Source: Sindora glabra (lineage: Eukaryota; Streptophyta; Magnoliopsida; Fabales; Fabaceae). Taken from it: a stretch of 64,000 nt of DNA. The notes under the pieces were generated by a model. That model searched no databases. It was not told the origin of the DNA and worked only from the letters and a program-made list of their open reading frames with translations. Position numbers and translations under genes: made by a program. Of this stretch, positions 11,218 through 26,200 are shown piece by piece; within the stretch, counting starts at the first letter, position 1; each line of letters begins with the position of its first letter. Where the stretch lies: the NCBI GenBank assembly GCA_020226215.1, contig CM035225.1:15759868-15823867 (forward strand), written 5' to 3'.

Positions 11218-14200
11218 CTGTTTTGGAAAAAGTATGACAAAAAATTGAACTTCGTCAACCTAAAATTTCAATTTGTGCCTAAAATATAATGCTCATTCAA
11301 CGAATTTAGGGTAAATTTCTTTCATTTTCTCTAAAACGTGGGTGTAATTCACTATTCTCCAGTCTAGTTTTAAAATTCCTCAAACCTTCCCCGAACATTG
11401 ACTTCTTTCGTGATATACCAATTTACCCTTTAAATATTGTATTATTAATTTTATGAAAAAATATAAACTAATTAATAACATTAAGTAAAAAAGATAGTAC
11501 TTGTCAGGTGACCTTGTAAGATGACCTTTAAATATTTATAATTTTTTCTAACATTTTCTTATCGATTTAATAATGGTGGAGTAGAATTCAAATTTTGTAT
11601 TATTTTATTGGGTAATTTTTCTATTTTCATAGTTGTTTGTGAGGTAAAATTCAACGATCCCACAATTAGTATGCTAATTTGCATTTTTCTGAAAATTTAA
11701 TTTGCTTAATTATTTCTATAAAAGGCGCAGCTTTATAAAGAATTTCATAACTTTTATATACTTTGCATATTATAAATATTATTGATAGATTTTGCAATAA
11801 CAAAGATGTTTTAATTTTTTAATGAAAATTGTAATTATTATTTTAAAGTGAAAAAATTGTTCTCATAAAATTTATATTTATGTTTTCAATATTTTAGTTT
11901 ATTAAATTATGTAATTAACATGCTTGACATTAGAATTTATAATTTTTAACTTTTAATTTGTTAAATTATTTTAGTAACTATTTTAAAAATACATAAATTA
12001 TATATATGTATTTTAAATAATTTGACATAATTTATTTTGATTTCTAAATTACAATTTAGTTCATATTACAAAAAAATTATGTCATTAAATTTTATTACAT
12101 TTGTTAAAATTTAATCTAATTAGTTTTTTGGAATTTATGATATTAGCATTTAAATTTAATTCACTATTAGTTTAAAATAATTTTACACTATCATCCATTC
12201 ATACATTGTTATATTATTAAAAAAACTATTTCAACTCACTTATTATTGATAGAAAATTTTAATTGTTATTACTTTTTTAATGATATAACATCAAAAGGTT
12301 AATAATTGTCTTTTGAAAATTACACAATCAAATTTGTTGTTATGCAGCTTAAAAGAAGCCTTCTTCTACTAGCTAGGTTATGCATGGAGTTTTAGAAGAT
12401 CTTCGTTTCCTAGGATTAGTAAAGAATTATGTAATTAGGTTCTATATTATTTTTTTGAAGCTCAACACAAATTAAAAATATGTCAAATATTTTTTGAAAA
12501 CTTTACGGGCCTTTTATGCAAAGTTAGAAATTATAGGTCAATTTGTTTATTATTTTTAAAAATAATTTTCCTTTTTTATTTTGAAAAATAGAAGAACTTA
12601 TTTTGTAACCTATTTTCATAATCTATTTTTAAAAAATATAACTTCAAATATGTAGATTAAAAAAAATAACTTTTAGATGTTTTTAACTTGTTCTCTTATT
12701 TTTAGCACTAAATATCCTTTATTCTTTGTTTTCCTTCAATTTGAAAATAGTTTTTGAAAATAATTTTTAAAATAGTTTCAAAAAACATAGAAATAAAGAT
12801 ATATCTAAACACATTCTATGTTTTTTCTTAAAAGAATTAGAATTTCATAAAATTAAGTTTGGCAAATTGTAGGTTAATATTTCCTTTTAATATTAGGCCT
12901 TTTAGGTGAATGGTTAACCATTAGTTCAATGGTTGACTGTTAGCCACCGAATCCCAATGTTATAGGGAAATCAAACTTAATAGTTGACTATGGCATCCTA
13001 TAATTGATTGCTAAGCTCTAGGGGTCAATACCCTAGAAACAGGGTCAACATGTAACTATTGGATACAATGGTTAACTTTTGGGTACTAGAACTAAATATT
13101 TTCATTGCCCTATAGGCCAATATTCTACCATTAGTTCCAATGGTCAACCCAATATGAATATGGAAGAGATTTAAGATTAAAGGATGAAAATGCCTATACC
13201 TTGCCTTTATTTAGCCTTAAGCTTTAGCCTATATTCACTATATTCCTCATTTTTTCCAATCCCAAACTCTTCTCCCTCCTTGAGTTAATTTGATGATAAA
13301 AATGTTTTAAATGAAAAATATTTAAAATGAGGTTACATGTGATGCGTGAGTTGATTTGATAAGGAAATGGTTTGAATAGAGTATTATATTTGTATATCGA
13401 TTATTAGGAGTGGATTGATCATGTAATCAATGAGTTTAGGTGGAATTAATGATGTCATGAATAGTGTTTATTGTGCTGGAATTTTTATCGAATCCTAGTG
13501 AATAGTTGACCATTTGGTTATAATAGTCAACTATTGTGTTGGAACTCTAGGTAAGGTTGACTCTAGTAATGGATGGTCAACTATTCACCAATTGGAAGGA
13601 TCCTTTGCTAGGAGTGAACAATCGATCATTAGGTTACCGACAGTTGCAATGGTTAACTATTAATTCCCTTGTTTCACACACTTGTCAATATGTATACTAA
13701 CATGGTTTGATAGGCATAGAGGGAGATTAAAATAAAAGGGTTATGATCTTAATGGAATGAAATAAAATGTAAGATTGGGTAAAGAAAGCTTCGAGTAGTA
13801 ACAAATACAATAGTGTTTACCTTATCAAAGCTTAACAATTTTAACTCTATACCTTCCTATAAGTGTAAATATATCCATGTGCCTATATAAGCAAACTTTT
13901 TTATAAACATGGAAGTGTTTATTAGTTAAAGCATATAAATGTGATGGATTTATGTTGCATAACAATATATAAACTTGGTTTAGTGATAACTGTGTGTTAA
14001 CAAGCACTTGAATTGATTTGAATACTATACTAATTATTTATGTTACATAAGAATATCCTCTCATAAAGTGTTGAATTGCTTGGGGCCATATGATGTGATC
14101 TTAGAGGTGGTAACCACAAAGAATTAATTAAGAGAATAAAAAAAGAGTTTCAATGGTTAATTCAAATGCTTATATGCTTGAAAAGAGAGCTTGGAACTTA

Positions 14201-17200
14201 GGAAAAGGCCTTACGTTCAGCTTATAGTGATATGTTTCTATGGGAGGTCAATCATAAAGAAGTGAGCTTGGAGGAGATTGTTCAAGTTCATTTTGAATTA
14301 TGCCATATCATCATTTAGTTGGTGCTACATCACCACCACATCATTAGGGAAGTGGAGCTATATCAATGCCACATCAGTCATAATCCACATTACTATCACA
14401 TCATCAAGGAGATGGTGCCATATTAATGTCACATAAGCCATAATTCTAATTGGTGCCACTTTAGCCTATTGTTTTGATTTTATTTTTGCATCTATTTCAT
14501 TTCTAATTTGGTTTCTGTTAAATTCATGTGTTTTGATTTATCTTTGTATCAAATTTGAATTGTTCTTTAGTTTTGCCCTTTATGTGTTTGATAAGTTGTC
14601 CAAGTCAATTATAAGTTTGAATTTGCTTTGATACTTAGTTGCATTCTTTGTTTTGTGTTGTTTCCTATTATTTAGCTCAAAATTTAGTCCAAATATCATT
14701 CCTGGTATAGTGAATGAAAGGTACATTAAATATGTTTGTTAAAAGTTTAAAGTGAAGAAATTTAACTTGTAATAACTAATTGGTATATTCTGATAGCACA
14801 ATATCAAAGTGCTATAATTGAATATTGTGTGAAATAATCTTGCAATTAGCATAATCAGTGCCGCATGGTGAATTAGTGTTTGAAGTGAAAAAAAGTGCAA
14901 GAAAAAAATGAGGATAGGTACTAAGTAGTGAAGGTCGAAAGCAAAAATAAATGACAAGAAGAAAAATAGCAAGAAATAAAAGAGAAAAGCCAAGTTAATA
15001 AATCAAAAGGCAACTTATAGAAAGGGCAAAAAAAAAAAAAAACAAAATTTATGTTAAATTGTTGGAAACAAAGTGAAACAAAATCAAAATAATAGAAATT
15101 GTTTGCTTTTAGTTATTGTTAGCTTTTTGTATGCTCTAATCACACTTGAACTTTTTATTTTGACATTAATTATTCATTGTTTGTTTCAATTATCTGAATT
15201 CTTAAATTAGCACTTCTTATTATTTTGAGTTATTCTTTTCCATTATTTTGTGTCCTTAGGTCTTTATTTTTATTTTCATTTTTCCTCCCTTCTTAGAGTC
15301 TAATTTCATTAATACCTAATTGCTATGATGTTGTTGTGCTCTCGCCTTCTGTTATCATTCAATTAGAAATAATGATAGCCATAATTATCAGATTTCTGCT
15401 AGTTGGGTTATTTAGTTCCAAAAGAACCACAAGAGAGGAAAAGAAAAGAGTGGTAAAAGGAAAGAGTGTGTGAGCTTATTTAAGGATAAAAGCCTAAATC
15501 AGAGTGTAAACATAATTATAAGTGCCATTAAATTAAATGAAAGGTGTGCCCTTGCGAGGACTTTTCTTTTTATCTAATCTTTCTTACAAGTTTAAACATT
15601 AAGGATGTTAGGAAGAAGTGATAACTCTACTTTCTAGCTTGAGAATTTAGATTTCACTATGAGAACTATGTTTCAACACTTTGAAAGATTGAATGCACAA
15701 ATTGTTGGTATGAATAAAAAGATTAGAAGGATGGAAGGAGAAAGAAGAAAAAATGATAACTATGTGGAAGATGAAGGAGTTAAAAATATTAGGGGTGGAA
15801 ATGAGAGATCAGATGGCTTAAATGAGGGGGAGAGAAGAAGAGGTGAAAAGAGGTATGTTAGAAGAGAAGGAGATAAGCAAAAAGTGAGAGTAAATACCAA
15901 TCTTGATAGTATTAAAATGAAAATCCTATCATTCTAAGGAAGAAATGATCTAGAAGCTTACTTTGAGTAGGAAAAGAAGATGGAATTGATTTTCAATTAC
16001 CTCAATTATTTAGAGGAAAAAAAAGGTAAAGCTTACTGTCATAGAATTCTTTGATTATGCTATTGCTTGGTGGGATAAATTGATGATAGATGTAAGGAAA
16101 GAGTAAGAAAGACCCATTAGAACTTTCAAAGACTCGAAGTTTATCATGAAAAGAAGATTTGTTCCTCACTATTACTAAAGGAATTTGCACCAAAAATTGT
16201 AAAGTTTCATCCAAGGGGCTAAGATTGTTGAAGATTATCACAAGGAGAAGGAAATCACTATGATTAGAGCTAATATGGAGGAAAGTTAAGAAGCAACTAG
16301 GGCTAAATTTCTCTATGAACTGAATACAGACATTGCTAATATGGTGGAATTACAACATTATACTACCTTTGAAGAGATGGTACACTTGGCTATGAAGGTG
16401 GAAAGGTAACTAAAAAAGAGGAGCTCATCTAATTATAATTCATAATCAAGCTCTCTATAAAAGTCTTGGAACAAGAAGAATGACAAAAAGGAAGAAAGAA
16501 GAAATAACTTTAAATCTGATTTCTCTTCAAAAATTAAAAGATAAGTCTTCTAATGGTAAAAATAAAGTTGAGGAGAATAAAAAAATTCCAACATCAAATG
16601 CATCAAATGCTTAGGAAGAGGACATATTGTTAGTAGTTTTCCAAACAAAAAGCTTATAATGATCAAAGATAATGGGAAATGAGATTCTATAAGTGAAAAA
16701 GAATAAGCTACCTTATCTAATAAAGATAATGTGAGTAGTAAGCATCCTTTTGGTGGAGGTGTATTGGTGAGTAAGAGAGCCTTAAATGTGCAAATGAAAT
16801 AGGAGAGTGAGAACTAAAGAGAAAATATTTTCCATGCAAATTTCAACATCCAAGGGAAGGCTTATCAAGTTATCATTGATAATGGGAGTTATGCTAATAT
16901 GGCTAGCACTATCTTTGTAATGTCCTGAATTTTTAATTTTATCATTTGAATCTCTAAGTTCTAAGGTTGTAGAAATGAAGAGCACGATTGAATTAGCTTG
17001 GTAGGTGAATCTTAAGTTGAAAGGAATTACGTGTAAGTGTAAGTGTAATCGAAATTTTGAAGGAAAAAGGGTAGTAGGAAAAGAATTAATTTTTCTAAAC
17101 AGTATAGATGATTAGAGGAAGTTAGAAAACCCTAGAAATAAGAGTTGTCTAAGTCTGACAGTATAAGGAATTTTAAATAGACAGATACCCTATGGATCAA

Positions 17201-20200
17201 ATTGCAAAAGTGCAAAATCGAGTGTGGGTTAAAATGTGAATAACCAAGAATTTAGGAGTTAAAGTATGAATAACAAGAATTTGGGATCTAATATGTAATT
17301 TTATTTAGTGTGGCCAATAGACACATGACAAGTGTCATTATTAGAAGAAAATGGCAAGAATAGCCTTACTAATTGGTGAGAAAGGACCAAAATACCCTTA
17401 GAATTTTTAAAAATGACCAAGATACCCTTGAAGCTTTATGAAAACTCTTTCTCCTTCTCCTTTCTTATCCAAAGTCATGGAAGACTCCATGAAAGAAGCT
17501 AAAACCATGAGTTAGCGAGAGATGGAAGAGAGAAAATTTTATTTGGCTTTTTCACCTAAAAATAGTTAGATTTAGGCTTATGTGTAGAAGACAAAGTTGC
17601 TCCTTTCATCGAACTCTATCTATTGGTGTGTTTAGATTGAAGAAACCTCAAGTTTGATCAACTTTAGTGAGCTTTAAGTGAGGATTCTCAAGTTGCTCCA
17701 AGAGGTAAAAATGCTCTCCTTTAAAAGCTTTTTAATATACTATTTTTAGTTTCTTGAAATTTTAATTTTGGTGTGGTCAAAGGAGGTTGACCATGGAGTT
17801 TTGAATAATTTGAGTATGTCTAATGATATTTTGGATGTTATTATGTTGATCTATGGCTTTGGTTTGGTGTAAAAATAACAAGAAATCATGATGTACAAAC
17901 TAGGGTTTTAGAGGCATAATGGTGTATGTATGGATTTGGTATGATTTGTTTGGAATTTGGCTAAATTGATGAAATTAGAATGATTCCTATGAATTATGAG
18001 CCTATGGAAGATGAAATTTTGAATTATGAAAGTTTGTGTAAAAATCCCCTTTTGAAAGCCAAAACTGTGAGCATAGGAAAGGAAGGAGATTTAGCCATTT
18101 AAATTGTGTTTTTGGAAGATTAGAATAATGTATTACAATGAAATTTAGGTGGTATTGGAATGTACATTAAAATTTGGGTACTTCCTTCATACCTTAGTGT
18201 ATGTGAAGGAAGTGAAGAATGCATGAAGTTTAAGAAAAATGATGATGTTCTAATAAGAACTATGATGTGTGTTTATGTAGACTAAAAAGTGACAAGTTGG
18301 AAAGGCAAGAGGAACTGTAAAAAAGTTTTTAAGTGGGGGCAAAGGAAACATCACTATTGGAAGCTTTTAAATGGTAACTAGCTTTATCCTTAAGCTCTGT
18401 TTTCTATTTACACGCTTTTCTGTATCTTGTGCCATTGTATGGAATGTGTATAAAATTGTTGTGTGCGGTACTTATGACCCAAGTACCTCGGAAAGACAGT
18501 GAAATGCTGTATGTGAGGCCTATGGCCCGAGTACCCCGGGAAGACAGTGAAATTGCTGTGTATGAGGCCTAGGTACGATTATCTATAATAGCCATCTAGA
18601 TATCTATATGAGTCCTTGAATGGGCTTGATAATTGCTGTGTGCGGTGCATGATTCCTACAATGGTATTAGATGACAATGGTATAAAATAATGTGTTAAAT
18701 GATTGATTAATTGATTTTGGAATGTATATTTTTATTGGCTTAAGGATCTGGAATGACTTGATATGTTTTTCGTGAAATAGCTAGCTACTAGGAAATCTTG
18801 TTTCTTATGTTTCTATATTGTTACCAACTATTCCAGGTGATGCTTCTAAAGGATGTTTTGAAATTATATTAAAAATATTTATATAGTTTGTGATGTTAGT
18901 ATGTGATGGATATATGTTTTGGAAGTTGAACTTTTTGTATAACTATATGACCCTTGCCTATATTATATGAAATATATGAATTTGATGTATTGTAAGTTGG
19001 TTTGGAGTAGAAGGCAACTTAGTATGCAATATTTGTGAAATTGAAAATGACCAAATGAACAGTGAATTCGTAGGCAGTAAGAGGAGTATATTTGCAGGGA
19101 CTTCTGGTTAAGTTTTGATGCTCTAAAAATTATGATAAAATAATTCAGGAGTGAAATTAATTTATGTATCATCCTTTGTGCCAAAATTCAGCTTAAAATA
19201 AGCTCTTATGCTATGTGAATTTATTACACATTTTGGATTGCCCTGTTACCATCTCAGTGCTGAGTACTAATTGTAACTCAGTGATCAGAAGGAGTAAATG
19301 AATGAATTTTGATCCGAAAATTTTATGGAAAGTATATAACATGATAATAAAGTTCCATACCAAATTTGAGCTTATTCGGAGTTGATTTACCCTCTGAAAT
19401 AAGGGCTTACTTTTACAGTTGTAAATTCTGGACAGCACTAGGATAGGAACATTTTGCTGTGAGTTTTGAAAAATGTATAAATTATGTCAAATTTTTATAG
19501 GATATAGATAACACGTGAAAGGTTCATATAATTCAATTTCATAATTTTTGGAGTTTTGTAAAGTAGTTTTCATATTTTTGAAGTTGGCCTAGAAATTCTA
19601 GAAATGAGCAGAAAATTTCTGAAACTCAGAATCTGTAATATTTTGTTTCGTAGAATCTTAAATTATCTTCAAAAAGGCCTAATTGCACAATAAATTTCCT
19701 ATTTAATGAGGATTAAGGTATTAATAAGTTAGGGAGTTAAAATCTTAGTTGAAAAGCTGAATTTGTCCACTCTACAATATCCTATCCCTTACAAACTATA
19801 ATGGTTGAATGAAGATGAGGAGTTAAATGTGAATAAACAAGTGGTGGTTTCTTTCTCTGTTGCAAGGTACCATGATGAGATTCTTTGTGATATAGTTCCC
19901 ATACATGCTTGCTATCTTTTGCTTGGGAAACCATGGAAATTTAGTAGACAAGTTCCTTATAATGGTATTCTCAAGAAATAGAAGCATGTTAAAGATGGAA
20001 AGAAGTTCTCTCTTAGGATTTTAACTCTAAAACAAGTTTATGAAGATCAAATAATGATGCAAAAGAAGAGATAAGAGGAAGAAAAATAGAGAAAAAGAGT
20101 TCAACAAAATGAAAAAGATAAAAAGAATAAGAGTGTGAGTGAAAAAAAAGAGAGTACTGGTGAAAAAAAGAGAGAAAATTAGAGTTGAGTAAAAAAATGA

Positions 20201-23200
20201 AAACTTTAACAAAAAAAAGAGTGATTGTGAGGAAGGAGAGAAAGAGAAAGAGTTGAGTGAAGAACCAAGGAAAGGAATAGAAAAATTTAGTGTGTTTGCA
20301 AAAATAAGTGTTGTAAGATATGCCTTATGTATTTCTATGCCAATTATCTTTACAAAGAAGTTTATGAAAATACTAACCAAGTTGAATTTGTTGTTGCAAA
20401 TACTTTGTTTTTCTTTTATAAAAGTATCAACATCCACCTTTAAGAGAAAGCTATAAAGATATACTATGTTTGAAGAGAGAAGAACATCGTGTAGACTCCA
20501 TCTTTAGTAATTCAAATTAAACGTATGAAGATCATGTAATTGCAAAACATACCAAGAAGGAAGAATTTCATGAAACATATTCATGTATCATCCAATGTAA
20601 GTAAGGTAAAAGTAGTGTGGTGGATAATGCTTTGGCTTAAAGGTATACTCTTATCCCTACTTCCCATGATAAATCATTGAATTTTGAGCATAATAAGGAT
20701 TCTTTGTATACAAAATTATTAAGCCTTAAATGCATTAAGAATTTATATGTAAATGATTATGATAGTGCTACTATTTCACATGATTTTTGTTATTTTTTTT
20801 CAAGTTGAATTTTTCCCCCAATGTTTATGTTTGTGAAGAAATGGTCTTTGGAGAAATGTTTAGGCATAATAAAATTTTATGTGAAAGAAATGAATTTTTT
20901 ATGCCTAAAAGTTCTTTAAATGATTTGTTTGTTAGAGAAACTTACAATTATGATTTGATAATACATTTTAGGGTTAAGAAAACTTTTAAGGATTTGCATA
21001 ATAAGTTGCCTAGTTCTTTTCTATTTTCTAGAAGTTGTTTCATTAAAAAAAGTTAATTTGATAAAACATCTTGGATTTAAAAGGACTTTAGATAATATGC
21101 TTATTGTGTTGCATGATCTTTATATATTTTCTAAGCATGGTTTGATGGGTGGATTTTATCCACTTTGCTTTAGAATAATGAATGCATGGAAAAACATTTT
21201 CAAAACAAAAGCATGGTTTATATGAATGGTTAGCTTTGTTACTTGGTTTATCTATTACACCAAATACTCCTATAAACCTATTGAATCATACTTAGCATAT
21301 TTCTTATAATAAATGTATTTTAGTTTATTTAGATGAGATTCTTATGATAAGTTTGTGTGTTTTCAGTTGCAAGTTTTTTTTTTTTTTTGAGTTTCTATTG
21401 CTTTCATGTTTTGAGCATTTCCAAGAATAAATTTATTGTTACTCATTTAAATTGTTTTCATGTGCTTAAAGTTTGGATTTTACTTTTGCTTGAGAATTTA
21501 AAGCATTGGAAAGATTGTTTGCTTTATCTTATTAAAATTCTTGTGTATGTCAAAGTTATAGATGAGCATTTTGAATCTTTGCAATTTGTGTACAAAATTT
21601 TAAGAAATGAAAGGTTGTATGATAATTTCGAAGAATGTTCATTATGCATGTAGTATGTTATATATTTGAGACATGTTATATGTAGCAATGCAATATATGT
21701 GATCAAAGAAAAAACAATTAAACAATTGTTACCATTTATGTTTGTTATTGAAATTGAGAGTTTTTACGATTTAATTAACTTTTGTAGGAAGCTTATAAAG
21801 AATTATGTTCTATATGTTTTCATCAAAAAATATGTTACTATAGATAATTTTATATGCTTGCATGAAATTGTTAATTCTTATTTTGTATTTGATCTTGGGC
21901 ATTGTTTGTTAATGATATGAGTGGAAAAGAAAGTTTTTTAGATCCAAAGAAATCCGAGTGACATCTAAGTGGAGATGTTTCATTCCAAGTTCTTAAAAAG
22001 ACAACATCTATGTTTTAATTTGAATTCTCATGGTAAGTTTGATGTGGGTGCTTCTTTTAATATTTCTAATTTTATCTCTCTTGATGTAGGTTTTGAAGAT
22101 TTAAGGAAGAACTAGGGATGATGTGATTTTAAAGGAGTAACCATAAAAAACTAATTAAGAGAATCAAAGAAAAGCTTCAATGGTCAATTTAAAAAGGTTG
22201 TATGCTTAAAAAGAGAGCTTGGAACTTAGAAAAGGCCTTACAATTAGCCCATAATGATGTGATTCCAAGGGAGGTTAATCACAAGAAAGTAAGCTTGGAA
22301 GAGATTGTTTAAGTGCATTTGAATTGTGCCTCATTATCACTAAGTTGACACTACATCGCCACCATATCAGCACCACATCGCCATAATCCACATCACTACC
22401 ATATCATCAAGGAAATGATGCCACATTAATGTCACATCAACCATAATACTAATTAGTGCCACTTTAGCCTATTTTTCTATTATTTAGTGTTTTAAATTTT
22501 AATATAGCATTTGGGCCTTTAATCTATGTTTATTTTATCTTGGATCATTCTAGAGTATTTTGGGCTTATTTGGTATCATTTGAGCCTATTTTTCAATTAA
22601 GATTTTAAAGAGTTATATAATGAGGCTCGCTCCTTATACTGAAATAGATTTTGACTTTTAAAATGATTAGAATCTAATTGCTCTCTAAATTTTTGTAAGA
22701 ATTTGAAAACTTATTAAAGGAGATCTAACTTTTGTGGCATCAATTGTATCTTTTATTGCCTCCAATCTCTTTCTCTTTTATGAAGTATAGCATGAATATC
22801 ATTCCTTTTTTTATTTTATTTGATTTGGGATAGATCCAACCTAATTTCACATCACTATACAATAAAGTCATAGTGTTGTTAATGAATGTAGTTATATACT
22901 AATTCATATTTCCTATGTAACTTGAGATAATCAATATCAATAAACACGGAAGTTAAATATGTGACCATACAAGAGAGGCATGGAGTGATTAGGACAAGAT
23001 ATATATGTGTTTCATGAGAATGATATGAATTATAATGGGAGAAGAGATATGATATTAAAAATTGAATCCAATAAATTACTTGTGGAAGGTATAAGGTTGA
23101 CCTTAGATGGACAAGGATGAGCTTGTGGAAGGCATAAAATTGATTAGAAGTCAAAAGGGGGTTTGCTTGCTTTCCTTACCCTTTTATTATACATGTATGA

Positions 23201-26200
23201 TATGATAAGTTTTCTATATGGACAATTATGTTGTGAATGAGAAATTACTTGTAATTTGATGCATTCATACTAGTGAATTATAAGATAAAACCTTAAACTA
23301 AAAGCTAGGACATGTGTATTTGTATGTGTTGTATTTTCAAAATGGGCCAGTTAAGCTATTGTTTATTTCCTTCCTTTCATTAGCAAAGGTATGAAAATTT
23401 GACTAATTATCTTATATATAAATCTAAATTATCCCATTAGGATCTAACTCTAATTTTCATATGCTAGTACTAATATTCAAAGCTTAGTAACTTTTTCCTA
23501 ATTTATGTTTACTTATTGAGTTTCAAAGAAACTTATGCTCTCTCTTTATTCTTTGTTTGCCTTTTTAGCTTTTTTTTTCCTTAGGTGTTCAGTTGTTGCC
23601 AAATAGGATGGAAGTGAGCCCTTTTGAGAATTATGACATTAAGGTAAGTGTTGGATAGTCAGAAGAAAATTTATATACTAATTTATCAATCCATTATGCA
23701 AGCAAAAATTTTGAAAACCACATACTTTATGAAAGTGTTATATATGTGCATATAATAGCCATGTATTTAGAACTACTATATGAAAAGCTAGTAGGCTGTT
23801 GCCCATAACAAGTCATGCTAATCACATGTCTTAGGGATGGGTCATGATAATTTTATAGTGCAAGATGACTTTAAATTTCAAAGAAAGAATGATTTAAGGT
23901 TGGCACTTAACCATGATTTAATGCATGAAACAATTTTAGAAGTAGAAGCACCATATCATCACTTGAGATGTGCTCCATTGGAATCATTTAAGGCAATACC
24001 TCACAAATTGAAACTAGATTGAAGTAGCTATAATATATTAGCCAAAGATGTTAAAGAAAGATACTTCTTGAGAGACAACCTTAGCTTTTAGATTTGTATT
24101 CTTTTATCTTTCTCTTTTATTTTACTTGTCTTTAATTTTTTTTTACTTAATTAATATGCTTTACATTGAGGACAATGTAAAATTTAAATGTGAGTGGAGA
24201 CTTTTAAGATTTATTTTGTATTTTTTTAATACTATTGAACTTTGGAAAAAAACCAAAAAAATAAAGGTGTGTTTTCTTTCTTTTTTTTAGTGTTTTTGGA
24301 GTTATTTTAGTAATTTTCCATTAATTTTGAGTTTGCAATGCTTATAAGTAGGAATTAATGGGAGTTTGATAGTTTCTTAACATGATTGAATGAATTGTCT
24401 TGTCTCTTGAATTTGGTTAGCATAGTAATGGATTCTAGAATGGTAGATTGAATTTTGATAACATATCTTTCCTTGTGAGCTTTTAAGCCTTTTGCTAAAA
24501 ATTTTTGTGTGATTTTCTTCTATGGAATTGTTTCTTTCCAACTTTCTTTAATTCTTTTTAATATTAGATTTGCATATATATATATATATATATATATGCA
24601 TAAATATGATAAAGACATTCTTTATTGAGTTAGTTGCCAAATAGCTAACCATGACATTTTATCTTTGATATGCCCATTAAACCTAATTGCTTTTGATATT
24701 TGGCTAATTAACTTATTTTCATTTAAGAAAAAGTGATTTTACTTGACCTTAGGAATTAGTAAAACATTTTAAATCTTTTTAAAATGGATTTTGGAATAAG
24801 TATGAGGGTGTGAGTGGGTTATGTATGAGAAAAATTATCAACTTTAATTTCAAGGTTAAGTTGAAAGGGAAAAAAAGGAAAAAGAATGATTGAAAAAATA
24901 AAAAAAAAAGTGGAAAGGGGAAAAATATATAATAAGAAAAAAGAAAGAAATTGATGAGTTCTTAGAATTAAAATTTGGGTTGTTGCATTGAGCCATAATT
25001 GTTTATAATTTGCCATATATTTATGTTTCAAATGCTCCATTAATTTCTTTCATTTTTACCATTTTAGATCTTCTGTTTTCCTTCCTTTTTCTTCCTATCC
25101 ATTATAACCTTTAATAAAATCTTTCTAATTTTTTGAGTACATGTGATTTAAGTAATATAGATTAGATGATCAACAAGCATATGGTAGGGCAATTTCATGA
25201 AATGTATTTGAATGGAATACAACCCTTAAGCACTTAAGAGATGGAAAGTAAATTTTGTGAGGATTTACTAGTTTGATTTATCCATTTGAATGAAGTGTTA
25301 TGCTAATTGATTTTAAGCTTTTCAAGATTATTCTTAATGATATGTTATGACTTATTATGGCTTTGATTGTTTTCTTATGAATTTTGAGATCTTGAAGTCA
25401 CTAGAAAGTTAATCTTTTATTTTTTTTAATTTTAGAATTAAGCTATATTTGCCTAAGGACGTGCAAGGTTAAGCATGAGGGAATTTGATATGCACAATAT
25501 TTTATTTATTATATTTCCCTACGTTTTGTATTTTTATGGTGTATTTATGCTTAATTTAGTAAATTTGGCCTTATTTTATGATTGAGTCATAATTTTGCAA
25601 TGCTATCGAATTATTTCATTAATACTGGATTTTGATACTATTTTAGGATTTTAGCTATAACTTTAGCTTCAAAAATTTAATTTGGGTGATCTTCATGGTA
25701 TTGAAAAGCTAAAAGGAAGTGTTATAACTTTTATGTTTGGCTAGAGCCTAATTCAAATGTTTGGAGGTTCATATTTGGTTAGGTATAAGATCTAGTGTTA
25801 CTATCCAATCTAACTAAGTCTTAATTTTTGGATCATATATGGAGTCTTAGGAATTAAATTAAGTTCAAATAAGAGCCCAATGTCAACTTAGATATAGCCT
25901 AACAACTTTCATGTTTGGGGGTCATTGAAACTACATTGTTTAGATATTTAAACATTGACTACGAGTTAATCTATGTGATTTTACTACTATAAACTCTTGT
26001 AATGATTTGATTTATAAATTAGGTTTTGGACTTCTAATTAAGTAGGGCCCTATTTAGTGTAACCTTAAGAAGCATTTTAACTTGGCCCTATAGGTTTTAT
26101 TCCTTGGGAGATAAGTTATATTAAGTTTTATATCTTTAAAGGCAACACATTCTCTCTAAATAGCTTTTTCCTCTTTTTTAAGTTTCTTTTGCAAACTACC

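Larger units (their letters stand above)
14086..22859 (+). mobile_element. Ty3/gypsy element, decayed and rearranged
   Basis: Element bounds are 14091-22854. Flanks CCATA (14086-14090) and CTATA (22855-22859) form a 5-bp target duplication with one C/T change. The 3' LTR starts TGATGTG and ends CACATCA. Gag, zinc knuckle, protease, pre-RT linker, RNase H end, integrase N-terminus, RT and integrase tail are recognisable, but not in normal order. A 2.8-kb insertion splits the protease region. Frames are broken, mostly by stops at expected Gln/Trp/Arg codons. Confidence 0.85.

Noticed and set aside
20027..20437. 136-codon minus-strand frame rich in Phe, Leu and Ser
   Set aside because: It is the antisense of the Lys/Glu-rich gypsy linker on the plus strand.
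21357..21653. Plus-strand frame with a hydrophobic start, like a membrane protein
   Set aside because: Its C-terminal part is the gypsy RT (DEHFESLQFVYKILRNERLY); the hydrophobic start is T-rich decayed sequence.
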